Source of the DNA: CAYLHS01 sp964594235
GTDB taxonomy: Bacteria > Actinomycetota > Acidimicrobiia > Spongiisociales > UBA4744
Length of the DNA: 30,968 nucleotides
Assembly (NCBI GenBank): GCA_964594235.1
Contig: CAZQMF010000017.1
Location: 1-30,968, forward strand
Direction of reading: 5' to 3'
A program made the translations under genes and the position numbers. Below are positions 30,121-30,968 of the stretch, one piece after another; positions within the stretch are counted from its first letter, which is position 1; each line of letters opens with the position of its first letter. The notes under the pieces were generated by a model. The model searched no databases. It was not told the DNA's origin and was given only the letters and a program-made list of their open reading frames with translations.

Positions 30121-30968
30121 CTATCGGATTCCGAGGGTGAGGAACCCGGCAAACGCCGCAACGAGGACGACACCCTCCCATCGAACCAGGCGGTTGCCGG
30201 TCGCCGTCAGGATCCCGGCGAGTGTCGAGATCGCGACCATGAAGATGATCGGCCCCCTGAAGTCGCCCGAGAACGACCCTCCGGCGAGTGCAGCAGTGCC
30301 GGCGACCCCGAGCGAGTTGAAGAGGTTCGACCCGAGGACATTGCCGATCACGAGCGCGTTCTCCCTTCGGCGAGCTGCTGCGATCCCTGTGGCCAGCTCG
30401 GGGAGACTGGTACCGACGGCGACCAGCGACAGGCCGATGAAGCCTTGGCTGAGCCCCAGCTCCGACGCCACGATGCGGGCGCCCCGTAGCAGCAGATCGG
30501 CGCCTCCGAGCGTCGCAATCAGTGCGAGGATGCCGACTGAGAGCTCGAACGCAGCGCTCCGTCCCGGTGGGGCGACATCTTTGACGTCAACGATCCCTTC
30601 GGCGATGTCCTGACGTGACCATCTGACGAGCAACCACCCGGATACGGCCATCCCGATCAGCAGAAGACACCCCTCGAGCCGGCTGATGGCGCCACCCCAC
30701 GCGGCTACCCCGAACACGGCGACAGCGGACAACATGAGGACCCCTTCGCGCCTGATCGTGTGGAGGTGGCCCGCGACCGGCAAGATCACGACGGATACGC
30801 CGAGGATGAGGCTGAGGTTGGCGACGTTGGATCCGACGATGTTGCCCATTGCGAGATCCATCTCGCCCCTGGCGGCGGCGAGGGTGCTCACGAGGAGCTC
30901 GGGGAGAGAAGTCCCCATGCCGATGACGAGAGCGCCGATCAGCACGGCGGACATGCCCCACAGGCGTG
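30121..30968 (-). CDS. Na+/Ca2+ exchanger family antiporter (partial, runs off right edge)
   Basis: A membrane cation antiporter of the CaCA family, YrbG-like. Both alpha repeats are present: GTSLPELLVSTLAAARGE followed by MGNIVGSNVANL, and GTSLPELATGIAAARRRE followed by IGNVLGSNLFN. These acidic and small residues line the ion site. A methionine at 30954-30952 could be taken as start, but the frame continues upstream (RLWG) to the edge and the first helix of the family is missing. The N-terminal 40 or so residues therefore lie outside the window. About 280 residues are visible of an expected 320-odd. A degenerate copy of its 3' end lies at 29281-29375. Confidence 0.92.
   Translation of the reverse strand, partial: RLWGMSAVLIGALVIGMGTSLPELLVSTLAAARGEMDLAMGNIVGSNVANLSLILGVSVVILPVAGHLHTIRREGVLMLSAVAVFGVAAWGGAISRLEGCLLLIGMAVSGWLLVRWSRQDIAEGIVDVKDVAPPGRSAAFELSVGILALIATLGGADLLLRGARIVASELGLSQGFIGLSLVAVGTSLPELATGIAAARRRENALVIGNVLGSNLFNSLGVAGTAALAGGSFSGDFRGPIIFMVAISTLAGILTATGNRLVRWEGVVLVAAFAGFLTLGIR

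Overview
The window reads as high-GC chromosomal DNA from an aerobic, respiring actinobacterium. Evidence includes frequent GTG starts, GTGA/ATGA stop-start overlaps, LLAAC lipoproteins with Ser/Thr linkers, a short-Q-loop CydA and a caa3-type oxidase. A deep lineage such as Acidimicrobiia is my guess from overall style; no rRNA or marker gene here proves it. I see no tRNA, rRNA, CRISPR array, integrase, transposase or phage gene, and gene content is mostly core metabolism.

Left part (1-11.0 kb, almost all + strand): an unrecognised partial gene leaves the left edge on the - strand. It is followed by a tight cydA-cydB-cydD-cydC run (cytochrome bd oxidase and its assembly ABC exporter) with nadE only 10 nt behind it. 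After a repeat-bounded gap come a class IV aminotransferase, a small lipoprotein and a REC-GGDEF-HD-GYP cyclic-di-GMP protein. The last overlaps the stop of convergent mgtE by 4 nt.

Middle (11-19.6 kb): mgtE and greA lie on the - strand, separated by two perfect 162-bp direct repeats. A divergent EamA permease follows. Next is a four-gene + strand operon: selD, an MFS transporter, a thioredoxin-like [2Fe-2S] ferredoxin and an alpha/beta hydrolase. The selD frame contains an in-frame UGA exactly at the catalytic Cys position, with SECIS-like hairpins directly downstream, so SelD is itself a selenoprotein. Convergent to this operon are a DUF1684 gene, an acyl-CoA dehydrogenase and an overlooked 30-codon membrane peptide whose stop overlaps the dehydrogenase start.

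Right part (19.8-31 kb): a membrane-anchored penicillin-acylase-family hydrolase, then a caa3 cytochrome oxidase operon ctaC-ctaD-ctaE-ctaF (- strand), divergent from ctaB (heme O synthase). Then come an ABC-2 exporter pair, a second lipoprotein and a Na+/Ca2+-type exchanger running off the right edge. A decayed copy of the exchanger's 3' end lies upstream of the ABC ATPase gene. Together the window encodes two terminal oxidases (bd and caa3) plus heme O synthesis and bd assembly, a branched respiratory chain.

The most unusual non-coding structure is a family of intergenic elements. They fill four gaps (7.9, 19.7, 22.4 and 27.5 kb) and consist of imperfect heptamer arrays in inverted orientation around a short core. 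Three share the motif GCGTTCTTAC, and most are capped by strong hairpins that often contain the stop codon of the adjacent gene.
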